Notes: a model not told the origin generated them from the sequence alone. A stretch of 64,000 nucleotides of DNA from Pseudomonas azotoformans (GCF_001579805.1 NZ_CP014546.1:5022001-5086000), one strand, 5' to 3'; counted from the stretch's first letter, positions 45,258-53,625 are shown. A program made the numbers and translations.

Positions 45258-45316
45258 TCCAGCTCCTAATGAACATCCTTTTTAGCCCGCGCTCCCCACG
45301 CGGGCTTTTCTTTGCC
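45258..45316 (+). ncRNA. Candidate short transcript
   Basis: The stretch between the TAGGGT element and the strong terminator at 45284-45313 would give a transcript of about 50 nucleotides. I see no protein gene that this terminator would serve on the plus strand. This is inferred only from the promoter-like and terminator signals; no known RNA family is recognised. Confidence 0.25.
45284..45313 (+). terminator. Rho-independent terminator
   Basis: AGCCCGCG (45284-45291) pairs with CGCGGGCT (45299-45306) around a 7-base loop, followed by TTTCTTT. It is a strong, classical terminator on the plus strand. Confidence 0.8.
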
Positions 45317-45331
45317 TGGCATTTGTCACGG

Positions 45332-45370
45332 GCAAAAAAAGAGGCAAGCCATTGCGCATGGCTTGCCTCT
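45332..45370 (-). terminator. Rho-independent terminator of Gly-rich lipoprotein gene
   Basis: A 13-bp perfect stem (AGAGGCAAGCCAT with ATGGCTTGCCTCT, 5-base loop) is followed on the minus strand by a run of seven T. It starts 12 bases after the small lipoprotein stop. Confidence 0.88.
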
Positions 45371-45382
45371 CACATCTGCCCG

Positions 45383-45538
45383 TTAGCGCGGGCCGCCGCC
45401 TGGCCCACCGCCCTGGCCGTGTCCGCCACCGTGACCACCGCCACCACCACCTCCCGGTGGCATGAACATCCAGCAGCCCGACAGGGTCGACAACAGCGCG
45501 ACAACCACCGCTGCCTTGGTTAGATAACTCAACTTCAT
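45383..45538 (-). CDS. 51-residue Gly/His-rich lipoprotein
   Basis: A short frame on the minus strand encodes a lipoprotein signal peptide (MKLSYLTKAAVVVALLSTLS with the lipidated Cys22 in SGC) followed by WMFMPP and a tail of Gly with interspersed His, Gln and Pro ending GGGPR. The His residues spaced by Gly runs could bind metal. It has its own strong terminator. Similar tiny Gly-rich lipoproteins occur in pseudomonads. Function unknown. Confidence 0.65.
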   Translation of the reverse strand: MKLSYLTKAAVVVALLSTLSGCWMFMPPGGGGGGGHGGGHGQGGGPGGGPR

Positions 45539-45661
45539 GACCACACTCTCTTACTTGACGAGATTGACTTCTCGCAAGGTAAGACAGCGCCAACTCAAGT
45601 GCGTCACGGCTATCGTGTAACCTGATGGTAGGGTTTGTAAGCCAGGTGGTACAAGGTGCCG

Positions 45662-46126
45662 TCAGTTCTGCGGACGTTGCTTGGTGGAGTCCAGTTCGGC
45701 TTTTTTACCGGTGCTGATTTCAGTGATTTGCGCCGACTTGGCGATCGCAAAATCGAAGGTATCCTGCATCTTGGCAATGGCATCGGTGGCGGTGCCCTTC
45801 AGCCCGCCGTTGGCCGCCCAGTCGAAGTTCCACACGCCCGAGAGATTATCGGCGCCGGGTACGTCATGGGTTTCGATGGCGGTGAATACATCGGGGTGAC
45901 GCTCCATGTACTTGGCCGCATCAGAGACCTCAGCCGGCACTTTGCCGGAGGCATTGTTGGCCAGTTGGGTCAGTTCCTGCTTGGTGATGGCCGACTTGCC
46001 GGTCTGGCGCATGTAGTCGGCAATGACCTTGCTGGACTTGGCGATGTTCAACTTGTCGTCGAACACCGAAGGTGATGCTTTAGGCGTATTTGCCCCGCTG
46101 CCGGCGGGCGTTACGGTAGTAGACAT
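45662..46126 (-). CDS. Orphan HrpK/NolX-translocator-like domain protein
   Basis: 154 residues from MSTTVTPAGSG, with GGGGAG upstream. A Ser/Pro/Ala-rich N-terminal 25 residues without signal peptide precede a helical domain: ITKQELTQLANNASGKVPAEV, AAKYMERHPDVFTAIETHDV, then NLSGVWNFDWAANGGLKG. The ETHDVxGADxLSGxxNF-type stretch is reminiscent of the C-terminal region of the type III secretion translocators HrpK/HrpF/NolX. No other secretion genes are in the window. The assignment rests on memory of the motif and is tentative. Confidence 0.45.
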   Translation of the reverse strand: MSTTVTPAGSGANTPKASPSVFDDKLNIAKSSKVIADYMRQTGKSAITKQELTQLANNASGKVPAEVSDAAKYMERHPDVFTAIETHDVPGADNLSGVWNFDWAANGGLKGTATDAIAKMQDTFDFAIAKSAQITEISTGKKAELDSTKQRPQN

Positions 46127-46363
46127 CGGCGCTGCTCCCCTGGTGGAACGAATGAAGTCGTCGTGCTGACGACAGCCCGAAGCGGACGTTAGCATGGGCA
46201 ATGGGCCATTAATCCTGCGCTTCACAACAATTCACAAGGAGCCGCGACATCACTCCAAGCGCCATTGCGAAAGATCACTCAACTTTCTCGGCCTCTTCTG
46301 ATTTCCCGCGCATCTACGCCTATGCGCTACTTGGGCACTTCACAACCACCCATGGAAGTCGCC

Positions 46364-47164
46364 ATGCTCAACCGAAGCCGTTGCCTTGCGTTAACACTGA
46401 TGGACCGTTTCCTGCGCGGCATTTGGGCCATCGCCATTCTGATGTTCCCGATGTTCGCAGCGGCAGTTGTAGGCGGCGCCGATGCGACGGATGGCCGCTA
46501 CCCGTTTATGGCGACGCTGCAATTCAAGGCGTCCGGCGAGACCCCGCTTGAGCGCCATGGTTGCGGCGCTGCGCTGGTCGCGCCTGACTGGGTGCTGACC
46601 GCTGCACACTGCCTGGTAAACACCCAGCCGTCAGACGTAGAAGTGATCCTGGGGCGCACCCAACTGAGCAATACCTTGCAAGGGCAGACAGTGGGTGTAA
46701 AACGCATTGCCCTCCATCCTGAATTCCTCCGCTCGTTGACCCTCGATGTCGCACTCCTCAAACTTGACCGCACCATCACCGGCATTCAGGCCATTGCTAT
46801 TGTGACGCGCGGGGAAACGCTAGAGGAGCGCATCAAGCGTCCGACAGTCCTCGGCTGGGGCAACACGGCGCGCAGCCCGGCGCCAGATGTACGCCCGGAC
46901 CACCTGCAACGCGCACGATTGCCCAGAATGCCGGACACCCAATGCTCGTCACTCGCGCCGACCGTGAACCTGCAGAACACCTTTTGTATCGGGGCTGACG
47001 GTTTGATACCGGACAGCGGCGACTCGGGCAGCCCCGTCTTTGTAAAAACTGCCAAGCGAGGTTTTGTGCAACTGGGCGTTGTCAGCCAAGGGGTCCTGAT
47101 TGCCCGGTTGTCCAACCCAAAGATTGCTGATTTTATTCGCGAGACGCTGAACGAATCGCCGTGA
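46364..47164 (+). CDS. Secreted trypsin-like serine protease (S1 family)
   Basis: 266 residues from MLNRSRCLAL; starts at 46265 or 46400 are alternatives. A signal peptide ends FAAA at residue 34 and is followed immediately by VVGGADATDGRYPF, the activated N-terminus of chymotrypsin-like enzymes. The triad is His82 (TAAHC), Asp128 (LDVALLKL) and Ser221 (GDSGSP). The S1-site residue six before the Ser is hydrophobic, so specificity is not obviously trypsin-like. It probably acts in the periplasm or outside the cell. Confidence 0.85.
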   Translation: MLNRSRCLALTLMDRFLRGIWAIAILMFPMFAAAVVGGADATDGRYPFMATLQFKASGETPLERHGCGAALVAPDWVLTAAHCLVNTQPSDVEVILGRTQLSNTLQGQTVGVKRIALHPEFLRSLTLDVALLKLDRTITGIQAIAIVTRGETLEERIKRPTVLGWGNTARSPAPDVRPDHLQRARLPRMPDTQCSSLAPTVNLQNTFCIGADGLIPDSGDSGSPVFVKTAKRGFVQLGVVSQGVLIARLSNPKIADFIRETLNESP

Positions 47165-47171
47165 ACGAGCG

Positions 47172-47882
47172 CTACTTCGTGGTCTGATCCCGCTGCCGTG
47201 CCAGCCCCTCCAGCGTAAACCGCGCCTGGGTCAGCACCACCTGGCGCACCAGCTCCATTTCCTTCTGATTCACCTCAGTCCAGTTCAACGCCGCCAGCAA
47301 CTTGGGCTTTTGCACGCGAAATGCGAGTCCTTGGGTGAACAGCGCCATGGAATGGATCACTGTGCGTTCATCCTCTACCGCAAAACCGGACAGGCGCGCG
47401 ATCAGCAACCGAATCACTCGGCCGATGCGCGCCTTGAAATGCTCATCGAACGCCCGTGTCGCGCTGGGCGGGCACAACCCGGCCTGGTGGCGATCCATGA
47501 ATGCACGCCAGACCGTGGTTTGCGGGCTGTCCTGGATGGTCGAAACCACCGTACCCAAAATGCCCAAAGAGGCATCGATCAGCGCGTTGTCACCTGAATC
47601 GGAGTCCGCCAGCGCGCTTTCTGCAGCCTCCACGGACGGCGACATCTTGCCCCACAACAGCGTGATCAAGTGTTCGACACACGCCAGGTACACGCCTTCC
47701 TTGCCATCGAAGTAGTACTGGATCGCGGGGGCGTTGACGCCGGCGGCGGTGGCGATATCGCGGGTCGACGCGCCATCGTAGCCACGCTCGCCAAACACCC
47801 CGACCGCCGCCTCGATGATACGTGCCCGGGTTTCTTCGCCGCGCTGGTAGCCACCCTCGGCAGCCGGTTTATGTCGTGCCAT
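47172..47882 (-). CDS. TetR family regulator of the efflux operon (CecR-like)
   Basis: 236 residues from MARHKPAAEGG, with GGAG eight bases upstream. The HTH is RARIIEAAVGVFGERGYDGASTRDIATAAGVNAPAIQYYFDGKEG, which is the wording of the CecR (DUF1956) branch of TetR. The C-terminal ligand domain contains MALFTQGLAFRVQKPKLL. It is divergent from the emrAB-OMF operon, with about 100 bases between the starts, and is very likely its repressor. Confidence 0.88.
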   Translation of the reverse strand: MARHKPAAEGGYQRGEETRARIIEAAVGVFGERGYDGASTRDIATAAGVNAPAIQYYFDGKEGVYLACVEHLITLLWGKMSPSVEAAESALADSDSGDNALIDASLGILGTVVSTIQDSPQTTVWRAFMDRHQAGLCPPSATRAFDEHFKARIGRVIRLLIARLSGFAVEDERTVIHSMALFTQGLAFRVQKPKLLAALNWTEVNQKEMELVRQVVLTQARFTLEGLARQRDQTTK

Positions 47883-47920
47883 GTGCAACTCCATTCGAAT
47901 ACCGGACCAAAATATACCAG

Positions 47921-47966
47921 TTGACAAAAATTCGCGAAAAAAGGAATTTATTCCACCTGTTATAAA
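47921..47966. promoter_or_regulatory. Divergent TetR-emrA promoter region with palindrome
   Basis: The 99-base gap is A+T-rich and holds TTGACA (47921-47926), a TATAAA-like element (47961-47966) and the 8-bp palindrome TTCGCGAA at 47931-47938. The palindrome is a plausible core of the TetR operator. The elements do not form one ideally spaced promoter, so their pairing is uncertain. Confidence 0.3.
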
Positions 47967-47981
47967 TCTGGAGTGACCTCG

Positions 47982-49091
47982 ATGTCGGCTGCACCTCCCT
48001 CCCCTCAGGTCATGCCTGAAGAAACCGTTAACGGTCAACGCGGCAAGGCCCGTCGCATCCTGCTTTCACTGGCCGGCATCGCCGTGCTGGTGGGTGTTTC
48101 GTGGGCCGCCTGGTGGTGGATCACCGGGCGTTTTATCGAGACCACCGACGACGCCTACTTGCAAGCCGACAGCATCAGCGTGGCGCCCAAGATCAACGGC
48201 TACGTGGCCGAGGTGCTGGTGAGCGACAACCAGAACGTCAAGCGCGGCGATGTGCTGGTACGCCTGGATGCGCGCAAATACCAGGCGGTGAGTGACGAAG
48301 CGTCGGCCACCATCGCCGCACGCAATGCCGACTTCGCCAAGGCCCAGGCCGATCTGGTGCAACAGGACTCGACCATCGCCGAAGCCCGCGCTCAATTGCA
48401 GGGCGCCGAAGCCGATGCGCGACACGCCCAGACCGAAGTGGCCCGTTACGCACCGCTGGCCCGCTCCGGTGCCGAACCGGAAGAGCGCCTGGCCCAATTG
48501 AACAACCAACTGGCCCAAGCCCGCAGCACCGTGGCGGCCAAACAGGCGGCGCTGCGCTCCAGCCAGACTCGCTACGGCACGCTGCAAGCCCAGCTCAAGC
48601 AAGCCCAGGCGCAACTGGGCGTGGCCAAGGCCAGCGAAGCACAAAGCCAACTGGACGTGGACGACGCCGTGATCCGCAGCCCGCTTGACGGTCGCGTGGC
48701 CGACCGTGGCGTGCGTGTGGGCCAGTACGTACAGCCCGGTACGCGTCTGCTGACCGTGGTGCCGATCAGCGCGATCTACCTGACCGCCAACTACAAGGAA
48801 ACCCAGATCGGCGCCATGCGCCCCGGCCAGACGGTTACCGTGCACGTGGACGCCCTGCCCGGCCGCGACCTGCAAGGCCACATCGACAGCCTGGCCCCCG
48901 GCACCGGCGCGCAGTTCGCCTTGCTGCCACCGTCGAACGCCACCGGTAACTTCACCAAGATCGTACAACGCGTGCCGGTGCGCATTGCTCTGGACGTGCC
49001 GGACGACCTGCGTGCGGCGTTGATGCCTGGCTTGTCGGCCACCGTGGAAGTCGACACGCGCACCCACGCTGCGGATGCCAATCATGGCTGA
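47982..49091 (+). CDS. Membrane-fusion protein, EmrA/HlyD family
   Basis: 369-residue periplasmic adaptor. A cytosolic N-terminus is followed by one transmembrane helix (ILLSLAGIAVLVGVSWAAWWW) and the family's DDAYLQADSISVAPKINGYV lipoyl/beta-barrel start. A long coiled coil spans residues ~110-215 (Gln/Ala-rich with AQARSTVAAKQAALRSSQ), then the second lipoyl half (SPLDGRVADRGVRVGQYV). It links the inner-membrane MFS pump to the outer-membrane factor. It overlaps the next start by 8 bases. Confidence 0.92.
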   Translation: MSAAPPSPQVMPEETVNGQRGKARRILLSLAGIAVLVGVSWAAWWWITGRFIETTDDAYLQADSISVAPKINGYVAEVLVSDNQNVKRGDVLVRLDARKYQAVSDEASATIAARNADFAKAQADLVQQDSTIAEARAQLQGAEADARHAQTEVARYAPLARSGAEPEERLAQLNNQLAQARSTVAAKQAALRSSQTRYGTLQAQLKQAQAQLGVAKASEAQSQLDVDDAVIRSPLDGRVADRGVRVGQYVQPGTRLLTVVPISAIYLTANYKETQIGAMRPGQTVTVHVDALPGRDLQGHIDSLAPGTGAQFALLPPSNATGNFTKIVQRVPVRIALDVPDDLRAALMPGLSATVEVDTRTHAADANHG

Positions 49092-50652
49092 GGCGATCAT
49101 GGCCGGGGTGGCTGCCGAGAAACCGCGCAACGCCTCGCTGACCGACTGGATCGCCGTCGCCGCCGGGGCATTGGGCGCGTTGCTCGCCACTCTCGACGTG
49201 TCGATCACCAACTCGGCCTTGCCGCAGATCCAGGGCCAGATCGGCGCCACCGGCACCGAAGGCACCTGGATCGCCACCGGCTACCTGATGTCGGAAATCG
49301 TCATGATCCCCCTCGCCGCCTGGCTGACACGGGTGTTCGGCCTGCGCCGGTTCTTGATCGGCACAGCGCTGATGTTCACCCTGTTTTCGATGTTCTGCGG
49401 CCTGTCCACCAGCCTCGGCGCGATGATCGCCGGGCGCATCGGCCAGGGCTTTGCCGGTGGCGCGATGATCCCCACCGCGCAGACCATCGTGCGCACCCGC
49501 CTGCCGCCCCACCAACTGGCCATCGGCACGACGATGTTCGGCATGACGGTGATCCTCGGCCCGTTGCTCGGCCCTGTGATCGGCGGCTGGTTGACGGAAA
49601 ACATCAATTGGCGCTGGTGCTTCTTTCTCAACCTGCCCATCAGCATCGCCCTGATCACCCTGCTGATCACCGGGTTGCCCAGTGAGCGCATGAACCTGCA
49701 ACGCTTTATCAGCGCTGACTGGCTGGGCATTCTCGGCCTGGCGATGGGCTTGAGTTCGCTCACCGTGGTGCTTGAAGAAGGTCAGCGTGAGCATTGGTTC
49801 GATTCGCTGCTGATTGTGTGGCTGAGCATCGCCACGGTGACCGGATTTTTCCTGATCGCCGTGGGGCAATTCCGGTCGAGTACGCCGATCCTGCGCCTGC
49901 CACTGGTGCTCAACAAAAGCTTTGGCAGTGTGTTGCTGATTGGTACGGCCGTGGGCGCAGGACTGTATGGCACGGCGTACCTGGTACCGCAGTTCCTCGG
50001 CATTCTGTCCGGTTACAACGCGCAACAGTCCGGCTCGATCATGTTGCTGTCGGGCATTCCCGCCTTCCTGCTGATGCCGATCCTGCCGAGGATGCTCGGC
50101 CGCTATGACTTGCGTTGGATGGTAGGCGCCGGCCTGTTGCTGTATTGGGCCAGCTGTTTCGTCGACACCCAGTTGACCGCCGACAGCGTCGGGCATGACT
50201 TCATCTGGTCGCAGCTATTGCGCGGCTTCGGGCAGATCCTGGTGATGATGCCCCTCAGCCAATTGTCTATGCGTTCGGTCGAGACCAAGGACGCCGGGGA
50301 CGCGGCCGGGCTCTACAACATGTCACGCAACCTCGGCGGCACCATCGGCCTGGCGCTGCTCGGGGTATTGATGGACCGGCGCAGCCACTTCCATGACGAC
50401 AGGCTGCGTGAAGGCATCTTGGCCAACAGCCAACTCGCCCAGGACCATATGGCCAGCAACACCGCCAGCTACCTGGCGCAAACCGGCGATGCCTCCAGCG
50501 CCCCGTTGCAAGCGATGGCCCAGTTGGCCAACGACATCGCACGACAAGCCTCGGTCATGGCCTACAACGACGCCTTCTACGTACTGGGGCTTGCCATGCT
50601 GGCGTGCCTGCCCCTGATCTTCATCCTCAAAAAGCGCACGGTACAGCCATGA
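49084..50652 (+). CDS. DHA2 drug:H+ antiporter, EmrB-type
   Basis: 522-residue, 14-helix MFS exporter. TM1 has ATLDVSITNSALPQIQGQIG; LMSEIVMIPLAAWLTRVFGLRRF is motif A-like; and AGRIGQGFAGGAMIPTAQT is the proton-antiporter motif, all typical of EmrB. Its start overlaps emrA, and its stop overlaps the OMF start by 4 bases (ATGA), so the three proteins are translationally coupled. The exported compound is unknown. Confidence 0.92.
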   Translation: MAEAIMAGVAAEKPRNASLTDWIAVAAGALGALLATLDVSITNSALPQIQGQIGATGTEGTWIATGYLMSEIVMIPLAAWLTRVFGLRRFLIGTALMFTLFSMFCGLSTSLGAMIAGRIGQGFAGGAMIPTAQTIVRTRLPPHQLAIGTTMFGMTVILGPLLGPVIGGWLTENINWRWCFFLNLPISIALITLLITGLPSERMNLQRFISADWLGILGLAMGLSSLTVVLEEGQREHWFDSLLIVWLSIATVTGFFLIAVGQFRSSTPILRLPLVLNKSFGSVLLIGTAVGAGLYGTAYLVPQFLGILSGYNAQQSGSIMLLSGIPAFLLMPILPRMLGRYDLRWMVGAGLLLYWASCFVDTQLTADSVGHDFIWSQLLRGFGQILVMMPLSQLSMRSVETKDAGDAAGLYNMSRNLGGTIGLALLGVLMDRRSHFHDDRLREGILANSQLAQDHMASNTASYLAQTGDASSAPLQAMAQLANDIARQASVMAYNDAFYVLGLAMLACLPLIFILKKRTVQP

Positions 50653-52070
50653 TTGCTCGCACCCTTCCCCTGCTCCTGACCGTTGGCCTGCTGTCCGCCT
50701 GCACCGTGGGGCCGGATTACCCAGGCGCGCCGGATGCGGCGCCGAAAACCCTGGCCGCCGGGCGATTACCTCACGCCGACAACCAAGCACCCAGTGCACC
50801 GACTGTGGCGCAGTGGTGGCGAACGCTGAATGACCCGCAGCTCAATGAACTGGTTGACATGGCGCTGAAAAACAGCCCCGACATCGCCACCGCCCAGGCG
50901 CGCTTGAAGCAATCCCGCGCCAGCCTCAGCGGTGCCCGCGCCGACGCCCTGCCCAAGGTCACCGGCGACGCCGCGATGTTGAAACTGCGCTCACCCGACA
51001 CCTCCGCATTGGGTGGCAGCGGTGGCGGCGGCCGTGGCCCGTTGACGCTCTACCTCGCCGGCTTCGATGCCAGCTGGGAAGCCGACCTGTTCGGCGGCAC
51101 CCGCCGCGCAGTCGAAGCGGCGCAAGCGGAAGCCGACGCGGCCCAAGCCCAACTGGCCGACGCCCAGGTGCAACTGTCGGCCGAAGTGGTCCAGGCCTAC
51201 ACCGACCTGCGCGACCAGCAAGCACGATTAGCGTTGGTTGAAGCCAGCGTCGACATCGAAAACCAGGCCCTCGACCTGACCCAGCAGCGTCGCAGTCGCG
51301 GCGTGGCCTCCCAACTGCAACTCGAACAAGTCCTCACGCAGGCAGAAAACACCCAGGCCCAACGCCTGCCATTGCAAGCTGCCATCGTTGAATCCCTGGA
51401 CCAACTCGGCTTGCTCTGCGGCCTGGAACCCGGCGAGCTGGACGGCCGCCTCGCCACCGCCCAGGCCCTGCCCGCCATTCCCAGCGCGGTGCCCGTGGCA
51501 GACCCCGCCGCCCTCCTCAAGGCCCGTCCCGACATCCGCGTGGCCGAACGCAAACTGGCCTCCAGCAACGCCCAGATCGGCGAAAAAACCGCCGACTGGT
51601 TTCCCAAGCTCAGCCTGATGGGTGACCTGTCATTCTCCGCCAGCGACCCCGGCCACCTCGCCCGCAAGACCAACGGCAGTTGGTTGATCCTGCCACGCCT
51701 GACCTGGAACGCCCTGGACTTCGGTCGCGTTGCCGCCAGCGTCAAAGGCGCCGAAGCCGGTCACGACGAAGCGCTCGCGCAGTACAAAAGTGTGGTGTTG
51801 AGTGCACTGCGTGATGCCGATGTCGCCCTGGCTCGATACGGTCACCAGCGCCAGAACGTGGTGCTGCTGCGCAGTGTGGAAGCCTCGGCCGTGCGTGCGG
51901 CAGACCTGACCCGCCAGCGTTATCGAGCGGGCACGGCCAGCACCCTGGATTGGCTGGATGCAGAGCGCACGCGGTATCAGGCTCAGGAAAGCCGGATCTC
52001 GGGGGATGCGGAGTTGCTGAAGGATTTTGCTTCGTTGCACAAGGCATTGGGGCTGGGCTGGACGTTGTGA
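50649..52070 (+). CDS. Outer-membrane efflux lipoprotein, NodT/OprM family
   Basis: 473 residues. A lipoprotein signal peptide ends LLSAC with Cys18. The two tandem OEP repeats of the TolC-type trimeric channel are visible (NSPDIATAQARLKQSRASLSG and KARPDIRVAERKLASSNAQIG), with a Gly-rich loop near residue 125 (GGSGGGGRG). With EmrA and EmrB it forms a complete tripartite efflux pump. Confidence 0.93.
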   Translation: MIARTLPLLLTVGLLSACTVGPDYPGAPDAAPKTLAAGRLPHADNQAPSAPTVAQWWRTLNDPQLNELVDMALKNSPDIATAQARLKQSRASLSGARADALPKVTGDAAMLKLRSPDTSALGGSGGGGRGPLTLYLAGFDASWEADLFGGTRRAVEAAQAEADAAQAQLADAQVQLSAEVVQAYTDLRDQQARLALVEASVDIENQALDLTQQRRSRGVASQLQLEQVLTQAENTQAQRLPLQAAIVESLDQLGLLCGLEPGELDGRLATAQALPAIPSAVPVADPAALLKARPDIRVAERKLASSNAQIGEKTADWFPKLSLMGDLSFSASDPGHLARKTNGSWLILPRLTWNALDFGRVAASVKGAEAGHDEALAQYKSVVLSALRDADVALARYGHQRQNVVLLRSVEASAVRAADLTRQRYRAGTASTLDWLDAERTRYQAQESRISGDAELLKDFASLHKALGLGWTL

Positions 52071-52109
52071 CACACTTCTTAGCACAGCGCCGCCAGACAC
52101 GAGGGAACC

Positions 52110-52640
52110 ATGCTCCGTATTCATCAAGCGACCCCAGCCGACCTTGAAGCCCTGCGCGAAGTCGGCTGTACCACCTATCGAGAACACTTTGCGCAGATCT
52201 GGTCGCCTGCTGGCTTGCAGGCGTTCCTGGATCGGGACTTTTCCCACGAAGCGCTGCGCCAATCACTCGAAACATCCGACAGCCCTCTATGGCTGCTCGC
52301 GTCGGATGACAACGCGCAAGTCGTCGGCCTGGCAAAGGTCAACTGGTCGGCACCGGCGCCCATAACAGGTGAAGTTGGCGCAGAACTGCGCAAGATCTAC
52401 TTTCTCAAACCCGCCGCCGGGCGCGGGTATGGGAAGCGATTTATGCAGTTCATTTGCGACCAGGCTGTAGAGCGTGGTGAGCGCTCGCTGTGGCTGACAG
52501 TGCTCAAGTCCAATCCCGATGCACGACGGTTTTATGAGGCGTTTGGGTTCAAGTGGATCGGAGAAATCCCGTTCAAGACGGACCTGGCGGAAATTGGAAT
52601 GGACGTGATGGGGCTTGAACTCAAGCGGCGAGGAGCCTGA
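52110..52640 (+). CDS. GNAT N-acetyltransferase
   Basis: 176 residues of the GNAT fold. AELRKIYFLKPAAGRGYGKRFM is the acetyl-CoA pyrophosphate-binding motif A, followed by LWLTVLKSNPDARRFYEAFGFKWIGE (motif B). The N-terminus MLRIHQATPADLEALREV is a standard GNAT start. Starts 39 bases after the OMF gene and directly abuts the next small gene. The acceptor substrate is unknown. Confidence 0.88.
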   Translation: MLRIHQATPADLEALREVGCTTYREHFAQIWSPAGLQAFLDRDFSHEALRQSLETSDSPLWLLASDDNAQVVGLAKVNWSAPAPITGEVGAELRKIYFLKPAAGRGYGKRFMQFICDQAVERGERSLWLTVLKSNPDARRFYEAFGFKWIGEIPFKTDLAEIGMDVMGLELKRRGA

Positions 52641-52895
52641 ATGGATGAGTTGATAAAAGGCCTCGACGGGCCCAGGACGGCGCAGCAGGAATTGTTCTAC
52701 GACCTGGAAGATGCGGCGGCGGTGATTGGGTGGTCGGTGGTGGAGCTGACCACGTTGGCAGCCAGCGGCAGGACGCCGGATGAGGCGGTGGCATTGATGA
52801 AGATTTGCGCGTTGCTGGCGGCGCAGCAGGAGAAATTGCGGGTGTATGCAGGTGAGGTCAAAGACCAGAGGATCGTCAGGTCTCAGGTCCTATAA
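52641..52895 (+). CDS. Small hypothetical helical protein
   Basis: 84 residues, starting on the base after the acetyltransferase stop. Acidic, predicted all-helical (LFYDLEDAAAVIGWSVVEL, PDEAVALMKICALLAAQQEKL). No family recognised. Its position suggests cotranslation with the acetyltransferase, but no functional link is known. Confidence 0.5.
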   Translation: MDELIKGLDGPRTAQQELFYDLEDAAAVIGWSVVELTTLAASGRTPDEAVALMKICALLAAQQEKLRVYAGEVKDQRIVRSQVL

Positions 52896-52933
52896 GCCCG
52901 ACGCAGCGGTCGGGCTCATGGAATTACAAATGT

Positions 52934-53131
52934 TCAGTTATCGGGATGCTCGCTCGCCACTGAATCAGCAGCGTCTACATCCGACATGTCCTCTTCAAGA
53001 GGCGCGTCATCGTCCGGCGGCAACGGAACACTCTCCTCATCGCGCTTCGGATCGTGCCCTGTCTCATTGTCGGTGCCGCGGGTTACATCCTGCTGAGAAA
53101 TATTCCCAGGGGCATTTTCATTGATTTCCAT
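52934..53131 (-). CDS. Small acidic disordered protein
   Basis: 65 residues, strongly acidic and rich in Asp, Glu, Pro and Ser, predicted disordered (for example DDDAPLEEDMSDVDAADS). A GGAGAG ribosome-binding site precedes the ATG at good distance, which supports expression. No family recognised. Confidence 0.5.
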   Translation of the reverse strand: MEINENAPGNISQQDVTRGTDNETGHDPKRDEESVPLPPDDDAPLEEDMSDVDAADSVASEHPDN

Positions 53132-53297
53132 GCTGGCTCTCCGTTCTTACGCTCGGGATATCGGCGCTTAAACATGGGATCAGGCAGTGGTCAGCGAGTG
53201 CGATGTACTGGACGAACGGCAGAAAGCCTTACGCAATGGCAAGGCGTTTCAGAGTCAACTCCTAACGCGCCAGACTTCCAAAACTTTTTCAAAGCCA

Positions 53298-53332
53298 ATA
53301 AAAAACCCCGTAGACGTTAATCTACGGGGTTT
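53298..53332. terminator. Terminator downstream of tRNA-Cys
   Basis: AAACCCCGTAGA (53303-53314) pairs with TCTACGGGGTTT (53321-53332) around a 6-base loop, with an A-run on the left that reads as T-run on the minus strand. It ends tRNA-Cys transcription 8 bases after the CCA. Confidence 0.88.
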
Positions 53333-53339
53333 CTAAGAG

Positions 53340-53413
53340 TGGAGGCCGAGGTCGGAATCGAACCGGCGTAGGCGGATTTGCAATCCGCTGCATAACCATT
53401 TTGCTACTCGGCC
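53340..53413 (-). tRNA. tRNA-Cys (anticodon GCA)
   Basis: 74 nucleotides including CCA. The acceptor stem is GGCCGAG/CTCGGCC with U as the discriminator base (as required for Cys), the anticodon loop TTTGCAA carries GCA, and the T-arm contains GGTTCGATTCC. It is followed by its own terminator. Confidence 0.96.
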
Positions 53414-53568
53414 TCAAACGATCAATGTCCTGACTGCTGACACTCACCGCATAAAAACTTGAGTGGGTTATGAAACCCTGCCTCTACTCTAACTCATTGA
53501 AAACATTGAAGTTTTTAATGCTTCGTTGCGTTCGATGGGCGCCATTATGTACGTATTTGCCAAAGCGT

Positions 53569-53616
53569 GCAACCCCTTGATTTCAAAAATATTTCGTATT
53601 GGCATCAAGGGGTTGC
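53569..53616. repeat. 13-bp perfect inverted repeat beside pvdQ
   Basis: GCAACCCCTTGAT (53569-53581) and ATCAAGGGGTTGC (53604-53616) flank a 22-base A+T-rich loop, between pvdQ and tRNA-Cys. There is no T-run, so it is a poor rho-independent terminator. It may be a pvdQ 3' structure or the remnant of a recombination site beside the tRNA gene. Confidence 0.5.
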
Positions 53617-53625
53617 GCACCTGCC

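Noticed and set aside
45241..45283. Riboswitch-like CTAGGGT stretch (guanidine-I/ykkC-like wording)
   Set aside because: Only a few bases agree with the motif and the rest of the conserved core (ACGR loops) is absent. CTAGGGT is explained as well by a -10 element.
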